Notes: generated by a model from the letters alone, not told the origin. 64,000 nucleotides of DNA from Leptidea sinapis (GCF_905404315.1 NC_066273.1:9734001-9798000), one strand, 5' to 3'; positions 11,051 to 22,310 are shown, counted from the stretch's first letter. Program-made: numbers and translations.

Positions 11051-12250
11051 TATTAAGATGTATAGGTCCAATGTATCGCACTCTGGAGGAGCAACACATC
11101 CAGTTGCTTAGGATGATATTTAGGTTTATCGCTTGGTGCGATAGTGGAAGCTATTCAGCTACAGGAATCAGATCAAACATCACTTTGGAACACTGCCCGT
11201 GAAATAGTGACGTCTTTACGCAACACAAGTGATTGGTCCGTTAACAGAGTAAAATCCGTTTGTTCTAGCGGCTCTGCATTACACGCAAAACAGTGCACGT
11301 TGGAGGCATCCAAAATACCATTGGTATGCAAAAGAAACAGTGTAGGAGATAGCACAAAGTTTCGAGAGAAGCGCTCTTTGCAAGACTTTGGATCGAGTGT
11401 AGACGGTCTTTTTACGTTGTCATTAACAGTCAAGTTTGAGGCATCGGGATTACCTCCTTCTTTTGCCATACGAGCCAGAGGCTAATTATCGTTACATAGT
11501 GTCTACATAGACGGCTGGCTAAACTTATCAAGAGCAGCTTGATAACGGTCAAAATTTGCGTGATTCCGACGGGTGATAGGCATGAAAATATCTATGCCCT
11601 GTAGTATCACATCGGTCACTCCATCGGCAGGCCCTGTATCTCTATCCCAATTTGCTGACTTGTAGTGCCAAACTCGTTGCTGCTGTTCAGCAACGTGGGC
11701 ATCAGATAGGCCCTATACTCACAACCCATTTCCACTTAACCAGGCAAAGGTCGGATATCCCAAGCGGGGCGTTGACGCAGACCTGGTAACTACCGGGATG
11801 TGTGGAAAGCAGAAAATCTAATTAGGATAGCATGTGGCTATGCACGTTATGGGAACTTCATAGGCGACTCAGCCATTTGGGACAGACCAAAGCTAAATTG
11901 ACTACAGATCCGCCACCGTAGTTTGGCCTTATGCCCATGAAAATGTGCAAGCACGTCCTCAATTGCCGATTGAACGCATCCCATGAAAGGATCCGTTTCT
12001 GCGAACCTGTAGACACACGCGTAGATGTAAACGCAGTCCTCAAAATTTAGTAGACAGGTCCTACCTTCCCTCAGAATTGCCAGACGAACACCTATACCCC
12101 GGCATGAGACTAAATACGTTGTCTCGCTCGGTCGTGATACCTGGGTTTCAGTAAGGAGTTATGGGATCAGCGTCGGTTCTCGACACTAACCTATAACGGC
12201 GCTGGGCTTCTACTTCACGCCGGTTTTCTGTGCCACTGTGCCGCTAATCT
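11050..12250 (-). pseudogene. Old, rearranged antisense copy of LINE L1
   Basis: Patches match the reverse complement of the 31717-35130 LINE in order: C-terminal WRSS-type block (about 11080), thumb region (11260-11350), the linker near 33000 (about 11590), EN domain (about 12010-12060, cgcagtcctc...tagacaggtcc), the start of EN (12095-12165) and the 5' UTR (about 12215-12240, acttcacgccggt). Frames are destroyed and segments are missing. It matters because its 5' end is half of the duplicated block at 12098-12527. Confidence 0.55.
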
Positions 12251-12527
12251 TTGTGCTGTCGTCGTACGGCGGTACCGTAACTCTTCGCCTCTTACAATAC
12301 CCATGGGCCAGCGAAATTGTTATTAGTTTTACGCGACGGAGAAGCAGAGGTCTAACACTTTTAAGAAAATATGAATGTGCCAATGGCATGCAATTACAAT
12401 AAGCCCTAGCACGGCTGGGATATATGGTTTTATCAAGGAGTTCTGAATCATACCTCTAGCTTCACTACACCAGATCGGCAGTACTGGTTTAAATTATAAC
12501 CCCGTAAATTCATTTGGTTATAGTCAT
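12098..12527. repeat. Direct repeat X, copy 1 (about 430 bp)
   Basis: From ggcatgagactaaatacgtt to catttggttatagtca this block recurs at 13376-13804 with only about three mismatches. It consists of the antisense LINE L1 5' end plus flanking DNA. Copy 2 lies inside the Jockey LINE. Confidence 0.9.
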
Positions 12528-12667
12528 TTAGGTATATACCTTATCGCCACCTGTTAAGGTTTGTAATCGAATAGTGTTTTTGATATTGTTCATAGATGTC
12601 GCCCTAAGCCATCAAGGATGCGTTATATAAGTTCATTATAGAACTGTAATCTTACTTATTATGTAAC

Positions 12668-12680
12668 TGAGGCAAAACAC
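12668..12680. repeat. 13-bp direct repeat flanking the Jockey LINE
   Basis: TGAGGCAAAACAC occurs here and at 17354-17366, just outside the element ends. It is best read as the LINE's target-site duplication. The 3' copy follows ...gaagacccaccag with no poly(A). Confidence 0.65.
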
Positions 12681-12918
12681 AGAGAGCTCGATTGCCTTCG
12701 TGTGCTGAGCCTGCTAGCGACTCGCACCGGCGCTCGGGCCCTTATAGTGTTTCAGCATACTGTGTTACTGTGTACTGAAACCTTGTTTTTGCCACGGTTG
12801 GTGTTCTGGGTAAACACGACACCCCCTCCGGTCTGGGTCCGGTCTGCCTCCTGAGGCAAACCCCGGGAACCAGTCCGGTGGGGTGCTGGCGTGCCAGCAC
12901 CTCCGCTTGGGCCGCGCC

Positions 12919-12940
12919 AAGGTTAGGTTAGGTTAGGTTA
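12919..12940 (+). repeat. (GGTTA)4, insect telomere-type repeat
   Basis: The tract ggttaggttaggttaggtta is the TTAGG insect telomere motif. It lies in the 5' UTR of the Jockey LINE, just before an A-rich run at about 12950-12971. Confidence 0.85.
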
Positions 12941-13206
12941 GCGCAAGGCAAAAAAAAATAAAAAAAAAAACAGCATTCCACCATCAATCCTGCCGCTGAT
13001 GTCACAGCGACGCGCGACTCGACCGCGCCCACTTTGACGTAAGGTTTTTGTGCGGTCGGCAATCTCCGGCCTTGAGGTCGGGTTGGACGCAATGATAGCG
13101 TCCGGCCAAGCCACCCTCGCTGCGCAACGAGGCGCCCCGAAGCCGCTCAAGCGGGACCTTCAACGGGAGCCGGTGAAGCGACCTTCGCAGCGAGTCCGCT
13201 GACGCC

Positions 13207-13375
13207 GTCACCGGCTCCATCCATGGAATCGTTACCGTCCATCGTCCGACCAGCAACGCCCAGGTGACGACTGATGCTCACGACTGCCGCTACGCCTATT
13301 CCTGCCATACGCACGGCGACGCCTGCAACGGCGAATCATACCGCGCAAGCGCCTCACCCACGTCAGCCACGATAT
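13207..13375 (+). repeat. Direct repeat S, copy 1 (about 166 bp); copy 2 at 13801-13970
   Basis: From tcaccggctccatccatg to gtcagccacgata the LINE sequence is repeated at 13801-13970 with very few mismatches. Copy 1 has AGG TGA where copy 2 has AGG CGA, so the ORF1 frame from the upstream ATG (13219) stops almost at once, while the frame from the ATG at 13818 stays open. Confidence 0.85.
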
Positions 13376-13804
13376 ACCCGGCATGAGACTAAATACGTTG
13401 TCTCGCTCGGTCGTGATACCTGGGTTTCAGTAAGGAGTTATGGGATCAGCGTCGGTTCTCGACACTAACCTATAACGGCGCTGGGCTTCTACTTCACGCC
13501 GGTTTTCTGTGCCACTGTGCCGCTAATCTTTGTGCTGTCGTCGTACGGCGGTACCGTAACTCTTCGCCTCTTACAATACCCATGGGCCAGCGAAATTGTT
13601 ATTAGTTTTACGCGACGGAGAAGCAGAGGTCTAACACTTTTAAGAAAATATGAATGTGCCAATGGCATGCAATTACAATAAGCCCTAGCACGGCTGGGAT
13701 ATATGGTTTTATCAAGGAGTTCTGAATCATACCTCCAGCTTCACTACACCAGATCGGCAGCACTGGTTTAAATTATAACTCCGTAAATTCATTTGGTTAT
13801 AGTC
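13376..13804. repeat. Direct repeat X, copy 2, inside the LINE
   Basis: This is a near-identical copy of 12098-12527. At its right edge the sequence passes from ggttatagtca straight into the S repeat (ccggctcc). gtca is shared by both parent sequences. Confidence 0.9.
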
Positions 13805-13817
13805 ACCGGCTCCATCC

Positions 13818-15345
13818 ATGAAATCGTTACCGTCCATCGTCCGACCAGCAACGCCCAGGCGACGACTGATGCTCACGACTGCCGCTACGCCTATTCCTGC
13901 CATACGCACGGCGACGCCTGCAACGGCGAATCATACCGCGCAAGCGCCTCACCCACGTCAGCCACGATATCTCGCCACGCAGCCAGGTATACCCGTGGGG
14001 CGTTTCCCCTCGCCTCCTCATAGAGGAGAACACAAAACCTCGGCACAAACACCACCGAGTATGCCGACCCTGTCGCCAGGCTCTCCAATGGAGACCGCGA
14101 CAAGCCCAACATACGCGGCTACTATCGCCTCCAAAAAGACGCCGACGACGGGCGACGTCACCGCATCCGCCGCCTCCGCCACCGCTACCGCTGCGACCGC
14201 CGCCATCACCTCAGCCACTCCGACCACCAAAGCGACCAGTCGCTACCCACCGCTGATTGTGGAGGTGCTTCCCTGGCCGACGCATTTACGGGAGCTCAAA
14301 AAGCTACTCGGCCACACACCTAACGGACGTCCGTTTGGCAAAGGCGTCCGCTTCATCCCCAAGTCGGACCAGGAGTTCCGCCACATCCAGCGCTACCTCA
14401 CGCAGCTGGAAAGTGTCGCTGGAATCTCTTGGTTCTGCTACTCGCTCCCCGCGGAGATGAGCGCTAAGGTAGCAATACGGGGCCTGCCGGCAAACACAGA
14501 GCCGGCACAAGTGGACGCGGAGCTGCGTGAGCTCGGATACGTCCCGGAGCACGTGCGCACGATTCCCGCGCGCCCAGGCAGACCGGGATGTCTGATGTTC
14601 GTGCAACTCCAGCGTACGCCAAATCTCATCCCGGGTATATATGAGGTGCACGCTCCTCTGTATGCCCGGGATCACCATCGAGGCGTGGCGCGGCAGAAAG
14701 GGACCAGCGCAGTGCCATCGCTGCCAGCAGTTTCGGCACTCCTCACACAACTACCACCGGCCCATTGCCTGTGTGCGGTGTGGGGACAACCATCCTGCAC
14801 GAGAGTGCCAGCGCCCCAGGGAGGACCCGCCGACGTGCGCCAACTGCGGTGGCGCGCACACGGCGAACAACGCAAACTGCCCGGTGTTCTGCAAAGAGAC
14901 GCGCAACCGCCGGGCGGGCACCATCGCACGCACCGCCTCAACAGCGCGCGCGTATCCTCCCACTGCCCACGCATTAGAGGCCGACGCGCCCGGCTCGCTC
15001 ATGGCTGCCGCCAACCAGCCACGGCAATCGGTTAAACGCCGACGCAAGCGCGGGAAACGCGCTCAAGCGCGCCAAGGCGCCCTACCTGCCGCACCACCTA
15101 CTGCGACACGCGCTGCTGCGCCCGCCGCACTGCAGCCTACCGAGCGCAGTACGAAATCGTCCAAGCCCACCGTGGTCGCCGCCCCCGCAGGGGGGACGAA
15201 GGCGAAGCGAGTGACGCCGCTGGACCCGCGACTCACCAAAGTTATCAGCACATTGAATCATGTGCTGATGGTCATCCAGGAGCAGCGTGACCCTATTCCG
15301 CTGATCCTGGGTTGCATCACGGAGCTCTGCACCTTTTATGGCTGA
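13818..15345 (+). pseudogene. Jockey LINE ORF1 (gag-like, CCHC) with frameshift
   Basis: Translation starts in repeat S copy 2 and runs through a Pro/Thr/Ala-rich N-terminus. A nucleic-acid-binding region follows (FIPKSDQEFRHIQRYL, WFCYSLPAE, KVAIRGLPANTEPAQVDAEL) of the PRE_C2HC type typical of Jockey ORF1. A +1 frame change at about 14650-14680 separates this from the knuckle part (14641-15345). Knuckle 1 (CHRCQQFRHSSHNY) has Tyr where the last Cys should be; knuckles 2 (CVRCGDNHPAREC) and 3 (CANCGGAHTANNANC) are intact. A basic, Ala/Pro-rich tail follows. The product would bind element RNA. Confidence 0.8.
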
Positions 15346-17043
15346 GCTCCGCATCGTGTTTTGGAACGCTGACGGGCTTTCATCACAAAAAGCCCGTCTC
15401 TTCAAGACTTTGCTTTCTCAGCATCGAGTGGACATCGGCCTGATCAGCGAGACTCACCTCAGACCGGTAGACAAGTTGAAGGTTTCCGGATACTACGTCT
15501 ACCGGGAGGACCACGCCTCGCCGATCGGGACTGCTTACAGGGGATTAGCAGTCTTGGTCCGTCGGAACGTCATTCACCAACTGCTGCCAGTACCTCAACT
15601 GCAGACGTCGTACGCCCTAGGCGTGGAGATCTGCATCGAGCATCAGCCCACCCGTGTGTACGCTTTCTACAAGCCGCCGCAGAACCGACTCGCAGTGGCT
15701 GATGTCCACACCTTGTTGGACTCGCTGCTGCCCACGATTGTCGCGGGCGACTTCAACGCGAAACACACGGCGTGGAACTCCAATATCGTGAGCCCAGATG
15801 GCAGACGCCTCCTGGACGACGCAGATCGCAACGGTTACCAGGTGCTAGGACCAGAGGTCCCGACGCACTACCCGTACTGTGCAGCCCACATGCCAGACGT
15901 CCTTGACATAGCCGTCACGTGTGGCCTAGCTGCCGCACCGTCGTTAGACGTTCTGGATGACCACCTCATCTCCAACCATCAAGCAGTCCTCTTGACGCTG
16001 AAGACAACCCCGATGACGACATCGCTGCCTTCTCCGAAGCATCGCCAGGAATGGCGAATCTTCGCCGAACACATGGCCGAACATTCACCGTCCTTTAGAG
16101 TAGAGAGCCCTGCAGACGTTGATCGACTCGCCACGGACCTCAGCGCAACAGTGTCCAATGCGCTTCAAGAGTCCAGACTCGACGCTGCATCTACTCGTAG
16201 ACAACCCCAGCTCCCTGCCTACATACAAGCGATGATCGATGAGAAGAGGAAGCTGCGAAGGCAATGGCAAAACCCGCGGTGCCCGACCATGAAGACGCGG
16301 CTGAACGCTCTGGCTGCCAAGATCTCAGACGCACTGGAGACAGTTGCAGACGAATCCTGGCACTCCGCCATTGAGCAAGCCGGTGACGACTGGTCTGGCA
16401 TGCACCGCCTCTGCCGCCAACTCTCCGAGAAGCTCTCCCCGATTAGACCCCTCATGGCCAGTGACGAAACCCCACGTTACCGAGCTGAGGATCGAGCGGA
16501 GATATTTGCGGACTACCTGGAGACGCAGTTTACACCCAACCCGACCGCAGGTGTGCAGCACGTAGAGACCATCGAGCGACATGTGAAGAACTACTTCGAG
16601 TCGCCGATAGTACCGACAGAAGACCCCGTCGTGTTCTCCCCCGGACAAGTCCAAAGGATGATTCCGCGAACTAGACTGCGCAAAGCACCCGGCCCTGATC
16701 GAGTCACCAACGAAGACCTGCGTCACCTACCTCCGCGAGCAATCGCGACGCTGACGCGGCTCTTCAACGGAATCCTCCGCACCGGGCACTTTCCATCATC
16801 GTGGAAGCTCAGCCGAGTCATCCTGATTCCCAAGCAAGGCAAGAACATCATGCTGCCTGGCAAGAAAATCAGGTCATCTCCAGAGACCTGCGCATCGAGA
16901 GCCTGGACGACTTCGTTCGTCGCCTGAGCACCTCTATATTCGCGCGCGCCGATGGAGCGCGATCCCAGCATTTGCGTGGCATCGCGCCATACCATCGACG
17001 ACCGCCGGACAGAAGAGGACTACCACGTGACCTAGTCTCCTAG
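15338..17043 (+). pseudogene. Jockey LINE ORF2 (endonuclease, truncated RT)
   Basis: Residues 1-225 form an APE-type endonuclease: FWNADG, SETHL, VAGDFNAKH, and a terminal ISNHQAV where SDH is usual, so the last catalytic Asp appears as Asn. The linker is followed by the RT start (RLRKAPGPDRV, FPSSWKLSRVILIPKQGKN). At about 16860 the sequence jumps, with a frame change, from the expected LPG-YRPI region to the extreme C-terminus (RDLRIESLDDFVRRL... to 17043). The palm with its FADD/YADD motif, thumb and most of the rest are deleted. Confidence 0.85.
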
Positions 17044-17366
17044 GACACGACTGCTTCCTCGCCGCTGGCTGATGGGCGCTCACCGGTACACTACCGGCGG
17101 GCTCGACCTCGCTGAGCGGCGGGCGCAAGCTAACCACGGACCTAAAAACCGGCTGCAGTCCGCAGATCGCTCGCGACACTACGCGGGCTTGATCGCACTG
17201 TAGCAAGATACCACCGGACATGACACCACGGACCAACCGGTCCCACCCAGTGCCCCGTCTGTAGTTGCAGGCGGCGTTTATACTACTGAAAGGGGCCATC
17301 GCCCCGAGCAGTTACCCCGAGGCCCGTAAGGACCTACGCGGAAGACCCACCAGTGAGGCAAAACAC

Positions 17367-17815
17367 GAATGTTACGCCCCTATTAAGTGGGATATTTTTG
17401 GGATTTGTACATGCTATTATATGTAATAATTATGATCACTGGAATGTGCAGGTGGACATTTGTGGTTTTCTTCATCATTTACACTTAACTAAATGATAAT
17501 CTCCGCAAATGCTTTTTTTATTGCTGAAAATACCATAATCGCATTATGTGTGAATAAGAAATTTAGTTGTCTTTGCAAGAACCGCTGCTATTGTAAAGAC
17601 TCACAACTCACAATATAAATCGTGTGACCTTGTGTCTTATATTAAATGAATAGTGTAATAATGTAGGTACTAAGTAAAGTATAAACTTTACTTAGTATAC
17701 CTACATATATAGTTGTTAGTTATTTCTTTAAAATATTTAGTGATAAACCTGCAACACGGAAAATGGGCGCGCAGTAGACGTCGAGTTGCGTTGACCGTAA
17801 ATACCTATAATAATA
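17367..17815. other. Unassigned AT-rich sequence
   Basis: No gene is seen. A small fold-back (gtactaagtaaagt / actttacttagtatac) lies at about 17667-17700. Confidence 0.45.
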
Positions 17816-18213
17816 CTAGTGGACCCGACAGACGTTGTCCTGTACACACGTCTTAAATTTGAAAAATCGGTCTAGCCGATAGCCGAATATACACATGAGC
17901 AGGAGAATTATATTATATGGACGGAATTGAGAATCTAAACCAATCTCAAATTCACTGAAACACAAAAAAAAACATCAAATCGGTCCAGCCGCTTAGGAGG
18001 TAGTTCAATTGTGAATCTAAACCAATCTCGAATCCACCTGAAGACACACACACCAATCTCAAATTCATTGGAACACACAAAAAATCTTCAAAATCGGTCC
18101 AGCCGTTTGAGAGGTAGTTCAATTATGAATCTTAGCCATTCTCGAATCCATCTGAAGACACACAGAAAGTTTCATTAAAATCGGTCCAGCCGCTTAGGAG
18201 GAGTTCATTTACA
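17816..18213 (-). mobile_element. Non-autonomous Helitron, head-to-head with the next
   Basis: On the minus strand the 3' end is ...CAGGACAACGTCTGTCGGG and then CACTAG|T. It has internal copies of the cggtccagccg...gaggtagttcaatt unit, as in 10273-10707. Its 5' end meets the 5' end of the element at 18213. Confidence 0.6.
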
Positions 18214-18662
18214 ACAGAATATATAAAATTCTCGTGTCATGGTGTTAAAGATTGAACTCCTCCGAAACGGCTTGAGCGACTCTCATGTAACTTTGAGTGC
18301 ATATTGGGTACTATCCTCTGAGAATCGGCTACTATCTACTTTTCATCCCCCTAAATGTTAAGGGTAGTCAAACCCAACATTTTTTTTTTATATTTATTTT
18401 ATTATGATTAAGCTTTGAAAAATACATACAAATTTAAATTTTCGCTCTTCTACGACCTAGAACTATTTTTGTATCACGATTTTTATATTATTCTGTTTCA
18501 TCCACCAAACCGATATAGGGTTGCAGGATAACAATCGAATACAATAATTGTAGTACGATATATTTGGTAGGTCTGAGAATCGGTTGCATCAAAATTTTAA
18601 TAATTGATTTTTTTTTATGGGTTAATGTTATATGGCAATACGACGTTTGCTGGGTCAGCTAG
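18213..18662 (+). mobile_element. Non-autonomous Helitron
   Basis: It begins near atataaaattctcgtgtcat and ends TGGCAATACGACGTTTGCTG, GGTCAGCTAG|T. It is the same subfamily as 3754-4101 but longer, with a tccaccaaaccgatataggg block also present in the copy at 21926-24559. Confidence 0.65.
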
Positions 18663-19924
18663 TATTATAAATATTAAGATAAAAACCTATATCTAAACAG
18701 TAGTCAGTGGCAAGCATTGTGGCGAGAAGTGAAAACTGTGAAAATTATAATCACCCCGCTATATCACAAGTAAAGGAACAAAGCGTCCGTAACGTCACCA
18801 CAAGCAATCACATTATATCTGAAAAGGTGGTCAACTTGATTCCTGACCGCAATTTTTATCTTCACGTACTTAATCAAATGCTCAACATCTATGGCGTTAT
18901 AAAGGTATCAATCTCCATTGCTCATGCTAAATTACATGGCTAGAGAAATATCAATGAAGCCGAGCCTTGAAAGGAAAAAGGAAGAAAATGGAATCAACCA
19001 GTTCAAAATAATTTCAGCCTGGAATAACTGATAATGGAATTTGATGCATAAGTAAAATACCCTAACCTACAGAAAGTGTTTGCGAGAAACTGTTGAACCT
19101 ACTTTTAAGCTGTCTACATGTGCACAGATTTATTTTCCTGCATCGCCCAAGCTATAAATGTTTCCAGCTTATATATATTTTAAGAAAAATAATGTAGACA
19201 GTTATACTTCCAAGCAGTTGATCCGTTTGGTGGAGATCCCAGATAGGGGAGAGATTTTTCAAAAAAAAAAAATCCTCTGAGATTACAACAAAAAATTTCA
19301 AAATATGTTCACCACTAGGAAACCAAATTCATTTTCTAACTTGGTCTAAAAATGGTATTAACTCCTTAAAAATACCTACAAACAGGCTACACGTGTCACA
19401 GAAAAGAAGTATAATAATAAAGAAATGAATAAAATAATTTCATTGACGATGGAAATTGGCTTGTTAGCAAAGAATAGATACTTACTCGCGTGGGCCCGGT
19501 CGATGAATGTGGAATGAGGGTAGTTTTCTATCTAATGTGTTTATGTACAGACTTCAGGTACTTTTCAAATATGTTTACATTTAAACGCTTTCACGTGGAG
19601 TTCTTTAGTTGTTTTTGATGGCATGAAGTTTAAACTAATAGTTACTAAATAATTGTAGCAAAGTTGTATTGAATATATTTAAAATTATAGTTGTTTTGTA
19701 TTCCGTTCAAACAATGCAGTGACAAAACGCAAAAACTACTGAATAGATTTAATTCAGATTTTGCGTAACATTAGCAACAGGTTGGGACATCATAATAGTC
19801 CACGAAGACTAGTATTATGTATCTTTCTACACTAAATATGTCTCTCTGTTATATATTATATTATTTAATATGAACAATTTGTTATTTTTAAAGCGCGTTT
19901 TATAATATAACCCTCACTTCTGTG
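18663..19924. other. Unassigned sequence
   Basis: A 78-codon frame at 18707-18943 has no recognisable domain. A degenerate transposon-like stretch (aactactgaatagattt) is at about 19735. No other structure is seen. Confidence 0.4.
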
Positions 19925-20035
19925 ATTAATTATACAAAATAAATTTGAAAATAAAATTTATGAATGATGTGGGACTCGAAGCCGCGACTTCTCGCGTTCC
20001 GTACGAGCGCTCTTCCACTGAGTCAACCGCAACGC
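19925..20035 (-). mobile_element. tRNA-derived SINE, family 2
   Basis: On the minus strand a tRNA-like head (gactcagtggaagagcgctc, box A-like; ggcttcgagtcccac, box B-like) leads into the family tail (aattttattttcaaattt...). Better copies are at 42300-42399 and 53905-54012. Confidence 0.65.
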
Positions 20036-20458
20036 CATGTGATGTAGCCGTTCACAGAGCACTGGATATTCTGAAATGGATTGATGAGATTTACAGCAAT
20101 AATGATAATAATATCAAATTCTATTTATTTTTTTCCGGAGAAGACGACTGGAATGTGATATTGAAGATGACTATTTCTTCTTTTCTTTTGTTGGAATTCC
20201 AAGATCTAGGTACTTGTATCTATTATATCCGATAACTTTCGATGAAAAACTATCCATTATATTTACAGCAAAACTAATGCTCTGTCAAGATTTCATCTGG
20301 TTGGCTATTGCAGCTTATGAGAAATGGTCCGCTGACATACAGTCGATGTGACGGAGCGACACCAGTCTGTAACTGGATTCTTGTTGGTTTACGTTGGCTA
20401 CCCTGTGGTTACAAACCTTAAATTTTATTATTTTCGTTCAATGCACCTGTGCTAGATT

Positions 20459-20735
20459 ATGGATACTACAACGGCGGTACTTTTGCTGTGAAGCAGTAAT
20501 GTGTAAGCATTACAGTGTTTCGGTCCGAAGGGGGCCGTAGCTAGTGAAATAACTGGGCAAATGAGACTTAACATCTTATATCTCAAGGTGACGAGCGCAG
20601 TGCAAGTTGAAAGACTCAAGAATTTTGAGCGGCACTGCCATTACATCATGTAATTTACATGGCAGGGCATAATTGGCAGGGCGTATCAATTGCTATCAGC
20701 TGAACGACCTGTCCGTCTCGTCGCTTATTTAAAAT
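20459..20735 (+). mobile_element. Family-H retroelement
   Basis: It runs from about atggatactacaacggcgg through gagcggcactgcc to tcagctgaacgacctg..ctcgtcgcttatt, in the orientation opposite to the copy at 5210-5503. The tail is A-rich (aaaataaaaatt). Confidence 0.6.
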
Positions 20736-21326
20736 AAAAATTAAGAAGCTGGTGCTGGGGCTGCTGCTATGACTGTCGAAACATCAAACGTCGCAAATAT
20801 ATCTGTCTCAGTGAATCGTACATCTGTGTGCCATTTGGTGTAGATACATTTGGCCTATGGGCCCAGAGGCGCGGAGAATGTACAAAGTACTACGCGAATA
20901 AATAGGGCTACTGAAAACCAAAGAGCTGGCAGCTATTTCGGTCAACGGATAAGCTTAGCAATCCAACGCGGAAATGCTGCCAGTATTCTTGGTACACCTC
21001 CCCGTAACAATAGTTTTAATTTAATGTAATCAATTAAGAAGGTCTGTGATTGTCTTATGGCAAGAGAGAATGGGTGACCGCTTTCATCACAGACCCTTCT
21101 ATGCTCTTCGTTTTTGTTTATTTTAACAGTCGTGAGACGAGAAAGATGTTCACCTGATGGAAGTGATTCTTGATTGAACCCAAAAATTTTGCCAATATTG
21201 CGATCGTCAATTTGAGACATAAGATGTTAAGTTTTATTAGTCCAGTATTGTCACTAGAGCTACGACACACAGAAAAAAGCGAATAGTCCTGTTCAATAAG
21301 TAATTATTAAAAGATACGTGTTTTCA
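20736..21326. other. Mixed degenerate repeats
   Basis: 21115-21245 is a decayed family-H piece (gtcgtgagacgagaaagatg, gacataagatgttaag). The rest shows no gene. Confidence 0.45.
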
Positions 21327-21640
21327 CTTTTTTTATGGAATAGGAGGACAAACGAGCGTACGGGTCACCTGGTGTTAAGTGATCACCGCCGCCCACATTC
21401 TCTTGCAAAACCAGAGGAATCACAAGAGCGTTGCCAGCCTTTAAGGAAGGTGTACGCGCTTTTTTTGAAGGTACCAATGTCGTATCGTCCCGGAAACACC
21501 GCACAAGGAAGCTCATTCCACACCCTCGTAGTACGTGGAAGAAATCTCCTTGAAAACCGCACCGTGGAGGACCGCCACACATCCAGATGGTGGGGATGAT
21601 ATCCTAACATGTGGCGTGTCGTGCGAAGGTGGAATTCATT
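21327..21640 (-). mobile_element. 3' end of LINE family L1
   Basis: The minus strand reads YHPHHLDVWRSSTVRFSRRF, LPRTTRVWNELPCAVFPGRY, then poly(A) at the left edge (21327). It is truncated on the 5' side at about 21640, and is one of the better conserved tails. Confidence 0.85.
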
Positions 21641-22017
21641 GAATTAAGTTTCATATTCTAGAGAACGATTTGTTTGTGCCGACCATGAATTTGTACCAAA
21701 GACTCGTGAAGTAATTTAAAGTATTTGACACGCCGATAAAATATAATTACCTACGTTATTTATTACGATTGACGTCCATTTTGTTACGTCGCTATAAATG
21801 TTTAATTTTAAAGGGTTTCTTATCTATAAGGTACCATAATTCAATATGACGTCTCAGTTCATGAGGTATGGACATGTGAATTGCTGTCATTTTATTTATA
21901 TATTCTTTTGATTTTACAGTTATTATTAGCTGACCCAGCAAACGTTGTATTGCCATATAATGTAATTAAAAAAAATCAATAATTAAAATTTTTGGGGTAT
22001 ACAAATAGATTTATTTT

Positions 22018-22310
22018 TTATGAAAATAAGGGACGAGACGAGTAGGACGTTCAGCTGATGGTAATTGTTACATACCCATAACAATGCTGAGTCGCTCAGG
22101 ATTCTTGAAAAACCCAAAAATTCTGAGCGGCACTTCAATAATTGCGCTTGTCACCTTGAGTCTCATGTTAAGTCTTATTTGCCCAGTAGCTACGGCGCCC
22201 TTCAGACCGTAACACAGTAACGTTTACACATTACTGCTTCTCGGCAGAATTAGGCACCGTTGTGGTACCCATAACCTAGCAGGCTTCTGCAAAGGAGCCT
22301 CCCACTGGTA
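22018..22310 (-). mobile_element. Family-H retroelement inside a Helitron
   Basis: The poly(A)-like side is at the left (tttattttttatgaaaataa) and cctcccactggtaa at the right. The Helitron body continues directly on both sides. Confidence 0.65.

Larger units (their letters stand above)
12681..17353 (+). mobile_element. Jockey-clade non-LTR retrotransposon, internally deleted
   Basis: The layout is a GC-rich 5' UTR, a gag-like ORF1 with PRE_C2HC region and three CCHC knuckles, an ORF2 with an APE-type endonuclease and the start of the RT, then the very C-terminus and a 3' UTR. ORF1 and ORF2 overlap by 8 nt (ATGGCTGA at 15338-15345). Base composition is far more GC-rich than the surroundings, as usual for these elements. 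The ORF1 head is disturbed by the X/S rearrangement (12098-13970). A 13-bp direct repeat flanks the element. Most of the RT, including the catalytic palm, is missing, so this copy cannot transpose by itself. Confidence 0.85.

Noticed and set aside
12919..12940. Real telomere or chromosome end
   Set aside because: Only about four TTAGG units, placed inside a LINE leader with ordinary sequence on both sides.
14304..14750. Long antisense frames over the Jockey ORF1 as genes
   Set aside because: They are shadows of GC-rich coding sequence on the other strand.
13000..17350. GC-rich island as bacterial gene transfer
   Set aside because: The coding content is Jockey-type gag and endonuclease/RT. 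High GC is normal for such elements.
18707..18943. 78-codon open frame as host gene
   Set aside because: No domain, no splice context, and composition as expected by chance in this DNA.
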